From Mytilus californianus (lineage: Eukaryota > Mollusca > Bivalvia > Mytilida > Mytilidae): 64,000 nt of DNA. Positions 46,035-56,775 of this stretch are shown one piece after another; the stretch's first letter is position 1, and the number at the start of each line of letters is the position of its first letter. Made by a program: the position numbers and the translations under genes. Location of the stretch: assembly GCF_021869535.1 (NCBI RefSeq), contig NW_026262734.1:72129839-72193838 (forward strand), read 5' to 3'. The notes under the pieces were generated by a model. That model was not told the origin of the DNA. It did not search any database and saw nothing but the letters and a program-made list of their open reading frames with translations.

Positions 46035-46334
46035 AGGCTTCCAAAACAAAGAAATTCGTACGATTGTGGTGCCTATATTTGTAAATACGCAAGACAAATG
46101 ACTTGTGGAAAGATATTGATGGAGGAGCTATATTTTTTACATAAATATTGCAGGACTAAAGAGAAAAAAATCCACGAAATGTTCATATTGTATATGTCCT
46201 GTTATTTCTTAATGTTTTCTATATTAATGATTGTTTATACTGGACCTTATCAGGTATTGCCAAGTGTTGCGCTCAATAATGAAGCTTACTCTCGAACTCG
46301 AACACAATATTCGTCAAAGCTAAAATTCGATTAG
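46035..46334 (+). pseudogene. Ulp1/SENP-like cysteine protease exon (C-terminal part)
   Basis: Directly after an acceptor-like TTTCGTTTCAG (ending 46,034) the frame reads RLPKQRNSYDCGAYICKYAR. The Q...DCG block is the oxyanion Gln and catalytic Cys region of C48 (Ulp1/SENP) proteases, which remove SUMO-like modifiers. After about 35 residues the similarity fades into hydrophobic sequence and a stop at 46,334. The His and Asp of the triad should lie upstream and are missing, so this is a partial gene. Ulp1 domains occur in some Mutator-like (Kaonashi) and KDZ transposons, so it may be the element's own cargo or a captured host exon. Confidence 0.6.
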
Positions 46335-46496
46335 ATATAGTACGGTGTAGTTAGGTGCGAAACTGCTGTGAACAATCATAATTTATCATAGAATGCATAG
46401 AGTTGTCCTACTAAAGGCGGAATAAAATCAGAAAGAATGACAAGCAAATAGTGACACGCCAATATTATTAATTATACAACTTATTCCTTCAAATAA

Positions 46497-46677
46497 AATG
46501 AAATCCTGCATGACATAAGTACTAACGGTGCTAAGACGTTCTATGATGTGTTTTGGGACCTGGTTGAACGGTTGAACGTCAGAAGGCAGTGCAAAAAGAG
46601 CACATCAAAAGCATTGACAATGACCTATGGTGGCAAGGTTTGGTCTCCAAATCGTCATTGTGTCCTTGTCAGTTAGA
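46497..46677 (+). other. Open segment in the foldback core, possible exon
   Basis: Sixty codons without a stop and with balanced composition: TFYDVFWDLVERLNVRRQCK, then SKALTMTYGGKVWSPNRH and a stop. There is no initiator before TMTYGG, which would fit an internal exon of the same gene as the Ulp1-like exon 160 bp upstream. Not recognised; could be chance. Confidence 0.25.
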
Positions 46678-46837
46678 CAATTATGTATCATTCGTTTCAT
46701 TATTGATTTTCCGCCAAGAACAAATAAATGTCGTTTTATTGTTGTTATTTTTTTCCTAACTTTATCAGCAATATCCAGAACACGCCCAATTATGGAGTAT
46801 ACATTTTTCAACTAATACGGTGTTCACTGGCTTGCAG

Positions 46838-46936
46838 CTGCTACTTAAACTTTGTAAAACGTCATCAGAGGATGAAATTAATGAGCCAAGCTTTGTCAAA
46901 GAACGTATTGCCCTTTTTCTCAAAAATTTCTTTTGA
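46838..46936 (+). other. Possible terminal exon in the foldback core
   Basis: Follows an acceptor-like TTCACTGGCTTGCAG and reads LLLKLCKTSSEDEINEPSF, then KERIALFLKNFF and stop. The acidic/serine and hydrophobic pattern is protein-like. It may be the 3' end of the element's gene. No homology recognised. Confidence 0.25.
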
Positions 46937-47589
46937 TAGTACCACGACCTATTAGATAAATAGTATGTGTCTACTTCACAAAAACTACAAGATGGTCTTG
47001 AGTTATAGATTCTCGGTGCTGAAGTTATGCTTTGTTTTATTCTACTTTAGTTCCTCGTTATTTGTCATCGTGTTTTTATGTATCTATTGGTCATATACCT
47101 TTTCAGGTGACTCGGCTTTGATGCATCCCGTTATCAGGTGTTTTACTATTTAACTTTGGACATTCCTAGTGCAGATTGGTCATGATGTGCTATTCGGACA
47201 CAAAGGGTTCAGTATTATTTCTATTTTGTTTTTCACTCTAGTTTTTGTATTTTCTTTTATTTTGCTTTAGCGAGCAAACTTGACAGTTGTTTTACAATTG
47301 TTCCGTGATTGATATATGTAGCGTTATTATTTTTTTTAGTTTTGAGGACTTCCCCTTTTCTGACTCGGTATTTTTGCTATACTTTCTTTAAAAAGTTATA
47401 TGAAACTTCCAATTTGAAGAAGAAAGTTTGATATGTTTTATATACTTGTATTGCAAAGTTTTACTAAAATGTCATGACTTATTTGTCACGTTTTTCACGG
47501 GTTTCTTTGTTTATTTCTTATCAATGTCACGATCCGGTTAACATCTGCAAGAAACTTGAAAGGTAATAAGCTTGCGAGGAACAATCACT

Positions 47590-47925
47590 GAATAGAACCA
47601 CCTCGGGGCATTATGTTTACGGTCCTTCCGTCCATTCGTTCGTTCGTTCATCTGTCCCGCTTCATGTTACAGTTTTTGGTCATGGTAGTTTTTGATGAAG
47701 TCCAATCAAATTAAAACATATTACACATGTTTTCTATGATATGATCTTTCTTATTTTAATGCCAAATCAGAGTTTTGAACCAATTTCACGGTCCACGGAA
47801 CATAGAAAATGATAGTGCCCGCTTCCGGTTAAAGTTTTTGGTCAAGGTAGTTTTTGGTGAAGTTGATGTCCAATCAATTTGAAACTAAATACACATGTTC
47901 AATATGATATGATGGTTCTAAAACG
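47590..47925 (+). repeat. Dispersed repeat with TTCG tract abutting the right arm
   Basis: GGGGCATTATGTTTACGGTC, GTCCATTCGTTCGTTCGTTC, then two related blocks of AAAGTTTTTGGTCAAGGTAG, GATGAAGTCCAATCAA and ACACATGTTYNNTATGATATGAT. I recognise it as a common bivalve repeat. Its end meets the right minisatellite arm at 47,926 with no gap, so it inserted at the core/arm junction or was incorporated when the arm formed. Confidence 0.55.
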
Positions 47926-50900
47926 AATGTTGAAAGTTGAAAATCGAATGTTGAAAACGAATGTTGAATGTTAAAAACGAATGATGAAAGTTGAAAATCG
48001 AATGTTGAAAACAAATACTGAATGTTGAAAACGAATGTTGAATGTTGAAAACGAATGTTGAAAAGGAATTTTGAATGTTGGATATCGAATGTTGAATGTT
48101 GAAAACGAATGTTGAAAATTGAAAATCGAATGTTGAAAACGAATGTTGAATGTTGAAAACAAATGTTGAATGTTGAAAACGGATGTTGAATGTTGAAAAT
48201 CGAATGTTGAAAACGAATGTTGAATGTTGAAAACGAATGTTGAATGTTGAAAACGAATGTTGAAAATTGAAAATCGAATGTTGAAAACGAATGTTGAATG
48301 TTGAAAACGAATGCTGAATGTTGAAAACGGATGTTGAATGTTGAAAATCGAATGTTGAAAACGAATGTTGAATGTTGAAAATCGAATGTTGAAAACGAAT
48401 GTTGAATGTTGAAAACGAATGTTGAATGTTGAAAACGAATGTTCAATGTTCAAAACGAAAGATGAATGCTGAAAACGAATGTTGAATGTTCAAAACGAAT
48501 GTTGAATATTGAAAATCGAATGTTGAAAACAAATGTTGAATGTTGAAAACTAATGTTGAATGTTAAAAACGAATGTTGAAAGTTGAAAATCGAATGTTGG
48601 AAACGAATGTTGAATGTTGAAAACGAATGTTGAATGTTGAAAACGAATGTTGAATGTTGAAAACGAATGTTGAAAGTTGAAAATTGAATGTTGAAAACGA
48701 ATGTTGAATATGGAAAACGAATGTTGAATGTTGAAATCGAATGTTGAATGTTGAAAACGAATGTTGAAAGGTTAAAATAGAATGTTGAAAACGAATGTTG
48801 AATGTTGAAAACGAATGTTGAATGTTGAAAACGAATGTTGAAAGTTGAAAATTGAATGTTGAAAACGAATGTTGAATGTTGAAAACGAATGTTGAATGTT
48901 GAAAACGAATGTTGAAAGTTGAAAATTGAATGTTGAAAACGAATGTTGAATGTTGAAAACGAATGTTGAATGTTGAAAACGAATGTTGAAAGTTGAAAAT
49001 CGAATGTTGAAAACGAATGTGGAATGTGGAAACGAATGTTGAATGTTGAAAACGATTGTTGAATGTTGAAAACGAATGTTGAATGCTGAAAATCGAATGT
49101 TGAAAACGAAGTTGAAAATCGAATGTTGAAATCGAATGTTGAATGTTGAAAACGAATGTTGAATGTTGAAAACGGATGTTGAAAGTTGAAAGCGAATGTT
49201 GAAAACGAATGTTGAATGTTGAAAACGAATGCTGAATGTTAAAAACGAATGTTGAATGTTGAAAACGAATGTTGAAAGTTGAAAATCGAATGTTGAAAAC
49301 GAGTGTTGAATTTGAAAACGAATGTTGAAAATTGAAAATCGAATGTTGAAAACGAATGTTGAATGTCGAAAACGAATGTTGAATGTTGAAAACGGATGTT
49401 GAATATTGAAAATCGAATGTTGAAAACGAATGTTGAATGTGGAAAATCGAATGTTGAAAACGAATGTTGAATGTTCAAAACGAATGTTGAATGTTCAAAA
49501 CGAATGTTGAATGTTGAAAACGAATGTTGAAAACGAATGTTGAATGTTGAAAACAAATGTTGAATGTTGAAAACGGATGTTGAATGTTGAAAATCGAATG
49601 TTGAAAACGAATGTTGAATGTTGAAAACGAATGTTGAAAATAGAAAATCGAATGTTGAAAACGAATGTTGAATGTTGAAAACGAATATTGAATGTTGAAA
49701 ACGGATGTTGAATGTTGAAAATCGAATGTTGAAAACGAATGTTGAATGTTGAAAATCGAATGTTGAAAACGAATATTGAATGTTGAAAATCGAATGTTGA
49801 AAACGAATGTTGAATGTTGAAAACGAATATTTAATGTTGAAAACGAATGTTGAATGTTGAAAACGAATGTTCAATGTTCAAAACGAAAGTTGAATGTTGA
49901 AAACGAATGTTGAATGTTCAAAACGAATGTTGAATGTTGAAAATCGAATGTTGAAAACGAATGTTGAATGTTGAAAACTAATGTTGAATGTTGAAAACGA
50001 ATGATGAAAGTTGAAAATCGAATGTTGGAAACGAATGTTGAATGTTGAAAACGAATGTTGAATGTTTAAAACGAATGTTGAATGTTGAAAACGAATGTTG
50101 AAAGTTGAAAATTGAATGTTGAAAACGAAAGTTGAATATGGAAAACGAATGTTGAATGTTGAAAACGAATGTTGAATGTTGAAAACGAATGTTGAATGTT
50201 GAAAACGAATGTTGAATGTTGAAAATCGAATGTTGAAAGTTGAAAATTGAATGTTGAAAACGAATGTTGAATGTTGAAAACGAATGTTGAATGTTAAAAA
50301 CGAATGTTGAATGTTGAAAACGAATGTTGAAAGTTGAAAGTTGAATGTTTAAAACGAATGTTGAATGTTGAAAACGAATGTTGAATGTTGAAAGCGAATG
50401 TTGAATGTCGAAAACGATATTGAATGTTGAATATCGAATGTTGAAAACAAATGTTGAATGTTGAAAACGAATGTTGAAAGTTGAAAATCGAATGTTGAAA
50501 ACGAATGTGGAATGTGGGAAACGAATGTTGAATGTTGAAAACGAATGTTGAATGTTGAAAACGAATGTTGAATGTTGAAAATCGAATGTTGAATGTTGAA
50601 AATCGAATGTTGAAAACGAAGTTGAAAATCGAATGTTGAAATCGAATGTTGAATGTTGAAAACGAATGTTGAATGTTGAAAACGAATGTTGAAAGTTGAA
50701 AGTCGAATGTTGAATGTTGAAAACGAATGTTGAATGTTGAAAATCGAATGTTGAAAGTTGAAAATTGAATGTTGAAAACGAATGTTGAATGTTGAAAACG
50801 AATGTTGAATGTTAAAAACGAATGTTGAATGTTGAAAACGAATGTTGAAAGTTGAAAGTTGAATGTTTAAAACGAATGTTGAATGTTGAAAACGAATGTT

Positions 50901-51762
50901 GAATGTTGAAAGCGAATGTTGAATGTCGAAAACGATATTGAATGTTGAATATCGAATGTTGAAAACAAATGTTGAATGTTGAAAACGAATGTTGAAAGTT
51001 GAAAATCGAATGTTGAAAACGAATGTGGAATGTGGGAAACGAATGTTGAATGTTGAAAACGAATGTTGAATGTTGAAAACGAATGTTGAATGTTGAAAAT
51101 CGAATGTTGAATGTTGAAAATCGAATGTTGAAAACGAAGTTGAAAATCGAATGTTGAAATCGAATGTTGAATGTTGAAAACGAATGTTGAATGTTGAAAA
51201 CGAATGTTGAAAGTTGAAAGTCGAATGTTGAAAGTTGAAAGTCGAATGTTGAAAACGAATGTTGAATGTTGAAAACGAATGTTGAATGTTAAAAACGAAT
51301 GTTGAATGTTGAAAACGAATGTTGAAAGTTGAAAATCGAATGTTGAAAACGAATGTTGAATTTGAAAACGAATGTTGAAAATTGAAAATCGAATATTGAA
51401 AACGAATGTTGAATGTCGAAAACGAATGTTGAATGTTGAAAACGGATGTTGAATATTGAAAATCGAATGTTGAAAACGAATGTTGAATGTGGAAAATCGA
51501 ATGTTGAATGTTCAAAACGAATGTTGAATGTTGAAAACGAATGTTGAATGTTGAAAACGAATGTTGAATATTGAAAACGAATGTTGAAAATTGAAAATCG
51601 AATATTGAAAACGAATGTTGAATGTTGATAACGAATGTTGAAAGTTCAATGTTGAAAACGAATGTTGAATGATGAAAAAGAATGTTGAATGTTGAAAATC
51701 GAATGTTGAAAACGAATGTTGAATGTTGAAATCGAATGTTGAATGTTGAAAATGAATGAAAC
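47926..51762 (-). repeat. Right arm minisatellite, reverse orientation
   Basis: The complement of the left arm unit, about 2.5 times longer. It has higher-order structure. A stretch of about 521 bp is repeated almost unchanged at about 50,220-50,740 and 50,741-51,240 (marker GTCGAAAACGATATTGAAT at 50,407 and 50,928). Blocks about 1.43 kb apart also match (marker TGTTCAATGTTCAAAACGAA near 48,441 and 49,869). Long minus-strand frames of up to 508 codons have the same repeat-driven peptide as the left arm and are not called. Confidence 0.9.
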
Positions 51763-51830
51763 ATCCCCCCCCCCCCCCCAAAAAAAAATTGAATGTTGAA
51801 TGTTGAATATTGAACCAACTTGACATCCGT
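51763..51830 (-). repeat. Right terminal inverted repeat with C/A homopolymers
   Basis: A C-run and A-run (51,764-51,788) mirror the T-run and G-run at 42,550-42,599 but are much shorter. Then TTGAATGTTGAATGTTGAAT and the terminal TTGACATCCGT follow. The homopolymer lengths differ between ends, as expected from slippage after insertion. Confidence 0.9.
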
Positions 51831-51839
51831 CAATCTGAT

Positions 51840-52095
51840 GAACGTTGATAGACTTTTGTTAAATTTAATTGTCAAATGTTATCAATATACATTTGTTTTC
51901 GTAAGGGAGGAGGAGGGTAGCGGACTGGTGTTGTGGTCTCCCTTGGACAGTGTCGTTATTTAACTTTAACTGATGTATATTTGATTTAATGTTTAATCAT
52001 GACATTTGCATTTTTCGTGTTTATTGTTGCAGATACATCAATTTGATAGACATTTAAGTTTGCAGACTTTATTTATGAAATTTATCGTTTGTCTT
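51840..52095 (+). other. Retrotransposon interior, 3' of the foldback
   Basis: Continuation of the LTR element after the target duplication. It contains a GGGAGGAGGAGGG purine stretch near 51,904 but no coding evidence. Confidence 0.5.
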
Positions 52096-52104
52096 AAGGG
52101 GGAA
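52096..52104 (+). promoter_or_regulatory. Polypurine tract
   Basis: AAGGGGGAA directly before the 3' LTR start TGTGGCAG. In LTR elements this is the RNase H-resistant primer for plus-strand synthesis. Confidence 0.8.
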
Positions 52105-52677
52105 TGTGGCAGACAGTATTATTATGTAATTGTTATTTCCCTATAAATTTCATATTTCTTTATTTAATGATTTACATGATGCTTATTCAGTACATATTTG
52201 TTAAAATTGAATAGCTATTGCTATTTTGAATTCATTGGTTAAAGATATTTATTTATATTCTAAAGTTTAGTATTTGCATTGTCGCCAAACATTTATTACC
52301 TTCTTCGGAAAACTTATATATTTTATATAACTGGTTTGAAATTATTATGTTGAATTGTCTGAGGACTGACGTTCAGTCCAACCTAGGAAAGCCGTGCTTT
52401 CCAATCACCGTTTAAGGTTAGTGCATATTTGCCTTCTTAATACGGGTAAATATTGAAGTCATTGAATGCTCAATTTCTCTACTTTTGGGTTACATAATAA
52501 AAGTTGTATTTGTTGATTAAATTATATATTGTTTTCACTGTTTTTGGTTTTCATTTACATAGATATTTATATAGCGCTTTTACATTTGGCATTCATCGTC
52601 TCCGTTTAATCAGTTCACAAACTAGAACAAGCTGTGGTCCGCATCCCCGAATCTCCAGCAGAATTGCTCCTGCTACA
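52105..52677 (+). repeat. 3' LTR, uninterrupted, 573 bp
   Basis: TGTGGCAGACAG to CTCCTGCTACA, followed by the target duplicate ATAG. It aligns with the three 5' LTR pieces at 36,368-36,671, 39,053-39,130 and 40,469-40,613. It serves here as the reference that reveals the two insertions in the 5' LTR. It contains GAAAGCCGTGCTTTCC, a short hairpin, near 52,386. Confidence 0.9.
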
Positions 52678-53344
52678 ATAGATCTAATATCTTAATATTT
52701 GAAGTGAGAAAAATGCAAGTAAAGTTAAGCTACTGATAAATATTTTCAATATGGTGGACGGGGTCAGATTATTAAAAGTCTTTGTAAAGGCAACTTTGTA
52801 TATATTATACTAACAAAAAATAAACTTAATAAAATGCAACTTAAATGACAAGAGTACACATGTTGAAATGTCTCGCCTGCTTTTCTTACAATGATAAAAT
52901 TTCATATTGTACACTAAATAAAGTTGCATATTGCATATACTCAGATACTGTAAGCCACATCAGAGACATATAATACAATATGTCTCTGGCCACATTAACC
53001 GAGAAACAGACCTGATTACCAAAATTGAACATTGACTAAATTAATGAACCATCGGAAAATGAGGTCTAGGTCAGATGAACCCTACCAGACAGACATGTTC
53101 ACCTTACAATCATTCCATACAACAAATATAGTTGACCAATTGCTTACAGTATCTGCTAAAAGGACAAAACCATGAAAACTTAACATTGACCAATGATACA
53201 TGAAAATGAGCAGAGGTCAGGTTCAGATGAAACCTGCCAGTTGGACATGTTCACCGTTCAATCATTCCATACACCTGAGACTACTATAACACAGAGATTG
53301 GTCACTTCCCGTACTGACCAGTCAAATAGTAATTAATTGTAAGT

Positions 53345-53420
53345 CTTCGATCACGTGACTCGGCACGTGACTCGCAATGATTGACAAGAAGGATTCGACC
53401 GCCATTTTTGACAGCGAAAG
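53345..53420 (+). promoter_or_regulatory. Promoter-like block: two E-boxes and a YY1-type site
   Basis: GATCACGTGACTCGGCACGTGACTCG carries two CACGTGAC E-boxes (USF/MYC-type) 14 bp apart, followed about 40 bp later by ACCGCCATTTTTGACAG, a YY1-type word often found at transcription starts. The block is richer in G+C than its surroundings and sits just upstream of a consistent splice-donor. Functional use is inferred. Confidence 0.4.
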
Positions 53421-54340
53421 AGAAAATAATAATTAACAAATGTGGATTTATAAAGAGTGTTATGTTCCGGTAAGTGTGAATATAAGATTTGACATGTTCA
53501 TAAATGTTGGTTTATAAGCACTTTAAATAAAATAAGTGCAGTTATAGACTTGAATTTACCGACCAAACCGGAAAGTAACCTCGAGTTATTACCAGTCCGT
53601 GGGACAGGGTCAATGAGCAACTCACCCATAACTTACATTCAGATGACCAATCTGTTTTCCGGATAATGTATGTGCAAGCCTTAGTAATTAACCGATGTAA
53701 TGATGTAAAATTTGTAATTATATGAAATTCCAATTTTTCTGTATCAGTAAGTTCCCGCTGCAGAACTGAGAAACACACGAGACAAGTTGCACACACACAA
53801 CATGAGGTATGATAGGTGAATTTGTATTGTTAGTGAAAGAAATTTAGATTTATATTTGGTTCCCTTGATAATATATATGCAGTCTATACATGCTAGTATA
53901 ATAATACTATGCAATGAAAATGTGTCACCATGTGAAATACCAGTACACCATGAGTTCCTAAATAGACGTATTTTTTTTAAATAATTGACCCAAACATGAT
54001 GTAAAAAGTACATGCACCTTTGGTCTGCATCCTTTATCAGTTTAACTATTTTGATCCATATTGACATGTTTGGTCAATTACTGCTGAGTCTCAAGTCTCA
54101 GATTACTGTCTTAAAAATTAATGAATTGCCTATGCTATAAACTTGACAAACATTATTTCTTTTTATTTATTAATATATTCTTTATTGTAGGAATACCCCC
54201 AGAAAGAAATCACGCATTAGAAGAAGGGAGAAGTACTACAGGAGAAAATGACTTTTTTTAGTATTTTTTTTAATTTCATTGAATTTGTCATGCTTGTCTT
54301 ACATGGAGAAATAAATATTTAAGTCTTTGAATATACATTT
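53420..54340 (+). CDS. Candidate three-exon micro-gene (21-residue basic peptide) inside the TIR element
   Basis: Exon 1 ends at 53,469 (TTCCG|GTAAGTG). Exon 2 is 53,748-53,806, after a pyrimidine-rich acceptor CAATTTTTCTGTATCAG and before ATGAG|GTATGA. Exon 3 starts at 54,191 after TTTATTGTAG, and AATAAA lies at 54,310-54,315. Joined, an ATG at 53,802 reads through the last junction into a peptide beginning MRNTPRKK and ending EKYYRRK, with a stop at 54,249-54,251. A ten-codon upstream ORF (53,440) ends just after the first junction. The peptide is strongly basic and resembles no family I recognise. Splicing is predicted by eye; it could be a non-coding transcript. Confidence 0.35.
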
Positions 54341-54935
54341 TTATTATTATATACATTAAAACTAAGACAGGAATGCAGAAATTCACTACATTGTGTAACA
54401 CGCTCAGTTTGGATAACAGTTCAATGAAAGAAAAAAAACAAGTAACCACACATCTTTATATATTAAAGGAATAGCCACTTGAAGCAAACTTTTGCAAAGG
54501 AGATTTTTATATATTTTTGCTAATGATCATCAGACAACTCCTTTAGTGTTATAGTAGTCTCAGCATACACCAAATATAGTTGACCAATTGCTTATAGTAT
54601 CTAAGATACAGACTTGACCACAAAATTTAAACATTAATCACTGATCCATGAAATGAGGTCGAGGTCAGTTGAACCATGTCTGATGGATAAGTAGACCTAG
54701 CAAGCATCCCATATACCAAATCTCATAATAAGGAAGTATTTCACATGACAAAACAACTCAAAATAAGGAAGTATTTCACATGACAAACAACTCAACACAT
54801 TTTTAAGCAGTCGCTGAACGATGAAAATGACTCGGAGGTCAACAACAATCGACATATGACAGACAGAAACTTCATAACATAAGGCATGTACATACAAGGT
54901 ATGAAGCATCGAGGTCTTTCTAAATTTCATTGCAG

Positions 54936-55250
54936 TAAAAAATTTCTGAGTCATAAACATATATCTTGAATATTATAGAATATTTTGGAAACTTGAGGTT
55001 ACATGGTTACTAAAGCTTGTACACAGGTAAAAAAGGGGTGAACATTTGATTGGTTAACTTCCAGTGATGGTTATTTTCTTATATGCAATGAATTGTTATG
55101 TGAAATTTTGTCTATAGTACTGGACAGGATAAAACTTTACTCATGCCAAGTATTTCTTTATTTGAAACAAAGATAAATTCTGCACAAATTTTTAAAAGTG
55201 CAAATTTAACAAAGACTAATAGGGGAAATCAATGGTGGTATTACACCTAT
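54936..55250. other. No gene seen
   Basis: Unremarkable AT-rich sequence between the repeat above and the 910-bp tandem units. Confidence 0.4.
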
Positions 55251-56728
55251 TATGGGAAGCTGCACATGCACCTTTGACCTTGTGTGTACTCTCATTTGTT
55301 AAAATTTCATGCTATTTAAGTGGAATATTACAAAAATGAAATATTCTGATTGGATTGAGTCTCAAAAACACATTTTATGAGAAAATTGTCTTGAAATAGG
55401 ACTCTACCATGAATATTAGTAGACAGAGCAAGCCATACTCATTGCTTTGGGGAGCTTTTTCTGACTTTTTCTCCTTATTTCTTATATTTTACTATAATAG
55501 AAAACTTTTTCGTAAGTAATGCTTTAATAAATATATAGTTATTAGTAAATGAAATTATTTTTGAAGCAGTAACAACAAATTATTCACTAAAAGGGAAGCT
55601 TTTTATGTCCTTCTCTGGAACACGGCGTAAAATTTAAGTTTTATGTAAGGACTTATTGAAACCTCCATGGAGTCAGTAAACTTTTATATGGATAGTTCAT
55701 TCAGCTTGATTACTTCAATTACTCATTTATTATCACATTTCCTTCATAAATGAGTGAAAGTTACCCCAATTTTTTTTATTTATTGGCCTAAAAAGTTGAA
55801 ATTTTGAGGAAATGAGAGGTATGAATGGACCAAAAGAGACCTTATAATGAAGACAAAGAGGTCTGTTAGTGGTATTTATCATCCTAGAGTCATCTTTTTT
55901 ATCATATTCAACTGATTGTAGGCAGATGAGATAAATATTTGATCATTTATTGGTCCACACTATATTCTATCATGATGCGGCTTGATTTGGATTTTTCGAG
56001 GAAATTTTGCTCGAATCGCTGTAGATGTCGTCTTACATTATACTAGATTTTTCTCAAACTATTGAACTGATTATGACCAAACTTGACAGCAATGCTTGAA
56101 ATAACCAGTATTACAAAGGGAAAAAATCACATTCAGTTTATTCAACAAAAAAGTCTTCTTTATGGGAAGCTGCAAATGCACCTTTGACCTTGTGTGTACT
56201 CTCATTTGTTAAAATTTCATGCTATTTAAGTGGAATATTACAAAAATGAAATATTCTGAGTGGATTGAGTCTCAAAAACACATTTTATGAGAAAATTGTC
56301 TTGAAATAGGACTCTACCATGAATATTAGTAGACAGAGCAAGCCATACTCAGTGTTTTGGGGAGCTTTTTCTGACTTTTTCTCCTTATTTCTTATATTTT
56401 GCTATAATAGAAAACTTTTTCCTAAGTAATGCTTTAATAAATATAAAGTTATTAGTAAATGAAATTATTTTTGAAGCAGTAACAACAAATTATTCACTAA
56501 AAGGGAAGTTTTTTATGTCCCTCTCTGGAACGCGGCGTAAATTTAAGTTTTATGTAAGGACTTATTGAAACCTCCATGGAGTCAGTAAACTTTTATAGGG
56601 ATAGTTCATTCAGCTTGATTACTTCAATTACTCTTTTATTATCACATTTCCTTCATAAATGAGTGAAAGTTACCCCAAAATTTTTATACGACCGCAAAAA
56701 AATTTTGTGGTCGTATATTGGTATGACG

Positions 56729-56775
56729 TTGTCGTCGTCGTCGTCGTCGTCGTCGTCGTCCGGCGTCGTCGTCCG
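56729..56775. repeat. (GTC)n microsatellite
   Basis: Around ten GTC triplets, then CGGCGTCGTCGTCCG. It creates poly-Val and poly-Thr frames on the two strands, which are not genes. Confidence 0.85.

Larger units (their letters stand above)
42501..51830. mobile_element. 9330-bp foldback transposon with minisatellite arms and Ulp1-like exon
   Basis: Ends are exact inverted repeats: ACGGATGTCAAGTTGGTTCA at the left and its reverse complement at the right. Identity extends about 42 bp, to TTCAATATTCAACATTCAAC, then continues through a T-run/G-run and TGTTTCATTCATTTTCAAC. The flanking CAATCTGAT at 42,492-42,500 and 51,831-51,839 is a perfect 9-bp target duplication. The arms (42,501-44,045 and 47,926-51,830) are the same minisatellite in opposite orientation. 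The 3.9 kb core has a Ulp1/SENP-type exon and another dispersed repeat. Nine-base duplications are typical of Mutator-like elements, and Drosophila FB elements combine tandem-repeat arms with 9-bp duplications. Assignment to that group is inference. Confidence 0.85.
36368..52677 (+). mobile_element. LTR retrotransposon, gag-only, carrying three large insertions
   Basis: Both LTRs start TGTGGCAGACAG and end CTCCTGCTACA. The flanking ATAG (36,364-36,367 and 52,678-52,681) is a 4-bp target duplication. A purine tract AAGGGGGAA (52,096-52,104) abuts the 3' LTR. The only coding remnant is gag (40,703-41,645); no protease, RT, RNase H or integrase is present. Subtracting the foldback element leaves an interior of about 2.2 kb, so this resembles a non-autonomous gag-only (TR-GAG/LARD-like) relative of Ty3/gypsy elements. 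Two insertions split the 5' LTR and one 9.3 kb insertion sits in the interior. Confidence 0.85.
53275..54563. mobile_element. 1289-bp TIR element with 7-8-bp target duplication
   Basis: The left end CTGAGACTACTATAACAC (53,275-53,292) is the exact reverse complement of 54,546-54,563. The flanking CATACAC (53,268-53,274 and 54,564-54,570) is a target duplication of 7 bp, or 8 bp (CATACACC) if the end is set one base inwards. Removing one copy restores the host repeat. There is no transposase inside. Instead it holds a promoter-like block and a possible three-exon transcript. 8-bp duplications suit hAT or P-type elements; assignment is not possible from the ends alone. Confidence 0.8.
52848..54935 (+). 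repeat. GAGGTCAAGG-family repeat, split by a TIR element
   Basis: The head ACAAGAGTACACATGTTGAA matches the start at 34,488. The unit words and the tail (ACTTCATAACATAAGGCATG, ATGAAGCATCGAGGTCTT) are present. The copy breaks at CATTCCATACAC (53,274) and resumes at CATACACCAAATATAGTTG (54,564), exactly where the inserted element ends. Within the second half, AAATAAGGAAGTATTTCACA is duplicated (54,729-54,785). Confidence 0.7.

Noticed and set aside
47874..49874. Minus-strand frames of 160-211 codons
   Set aside because: Further repeat-driven frames in the right arm, in more than one register of the same unit.
42620..51762. CRISPR-like appearance of short repeats with short variable spacers
   Set aside because: Repeats are degenerate, spacers are variants of the same unit, and the context is a eukaryotic transposon; no cas genes.
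50349..51875. 508-codon minus-strand open frame
   Set aside because: Mirror image of the case above in the right arm. It even crosses the transposon end and target duplication, which a real element gene would not do.
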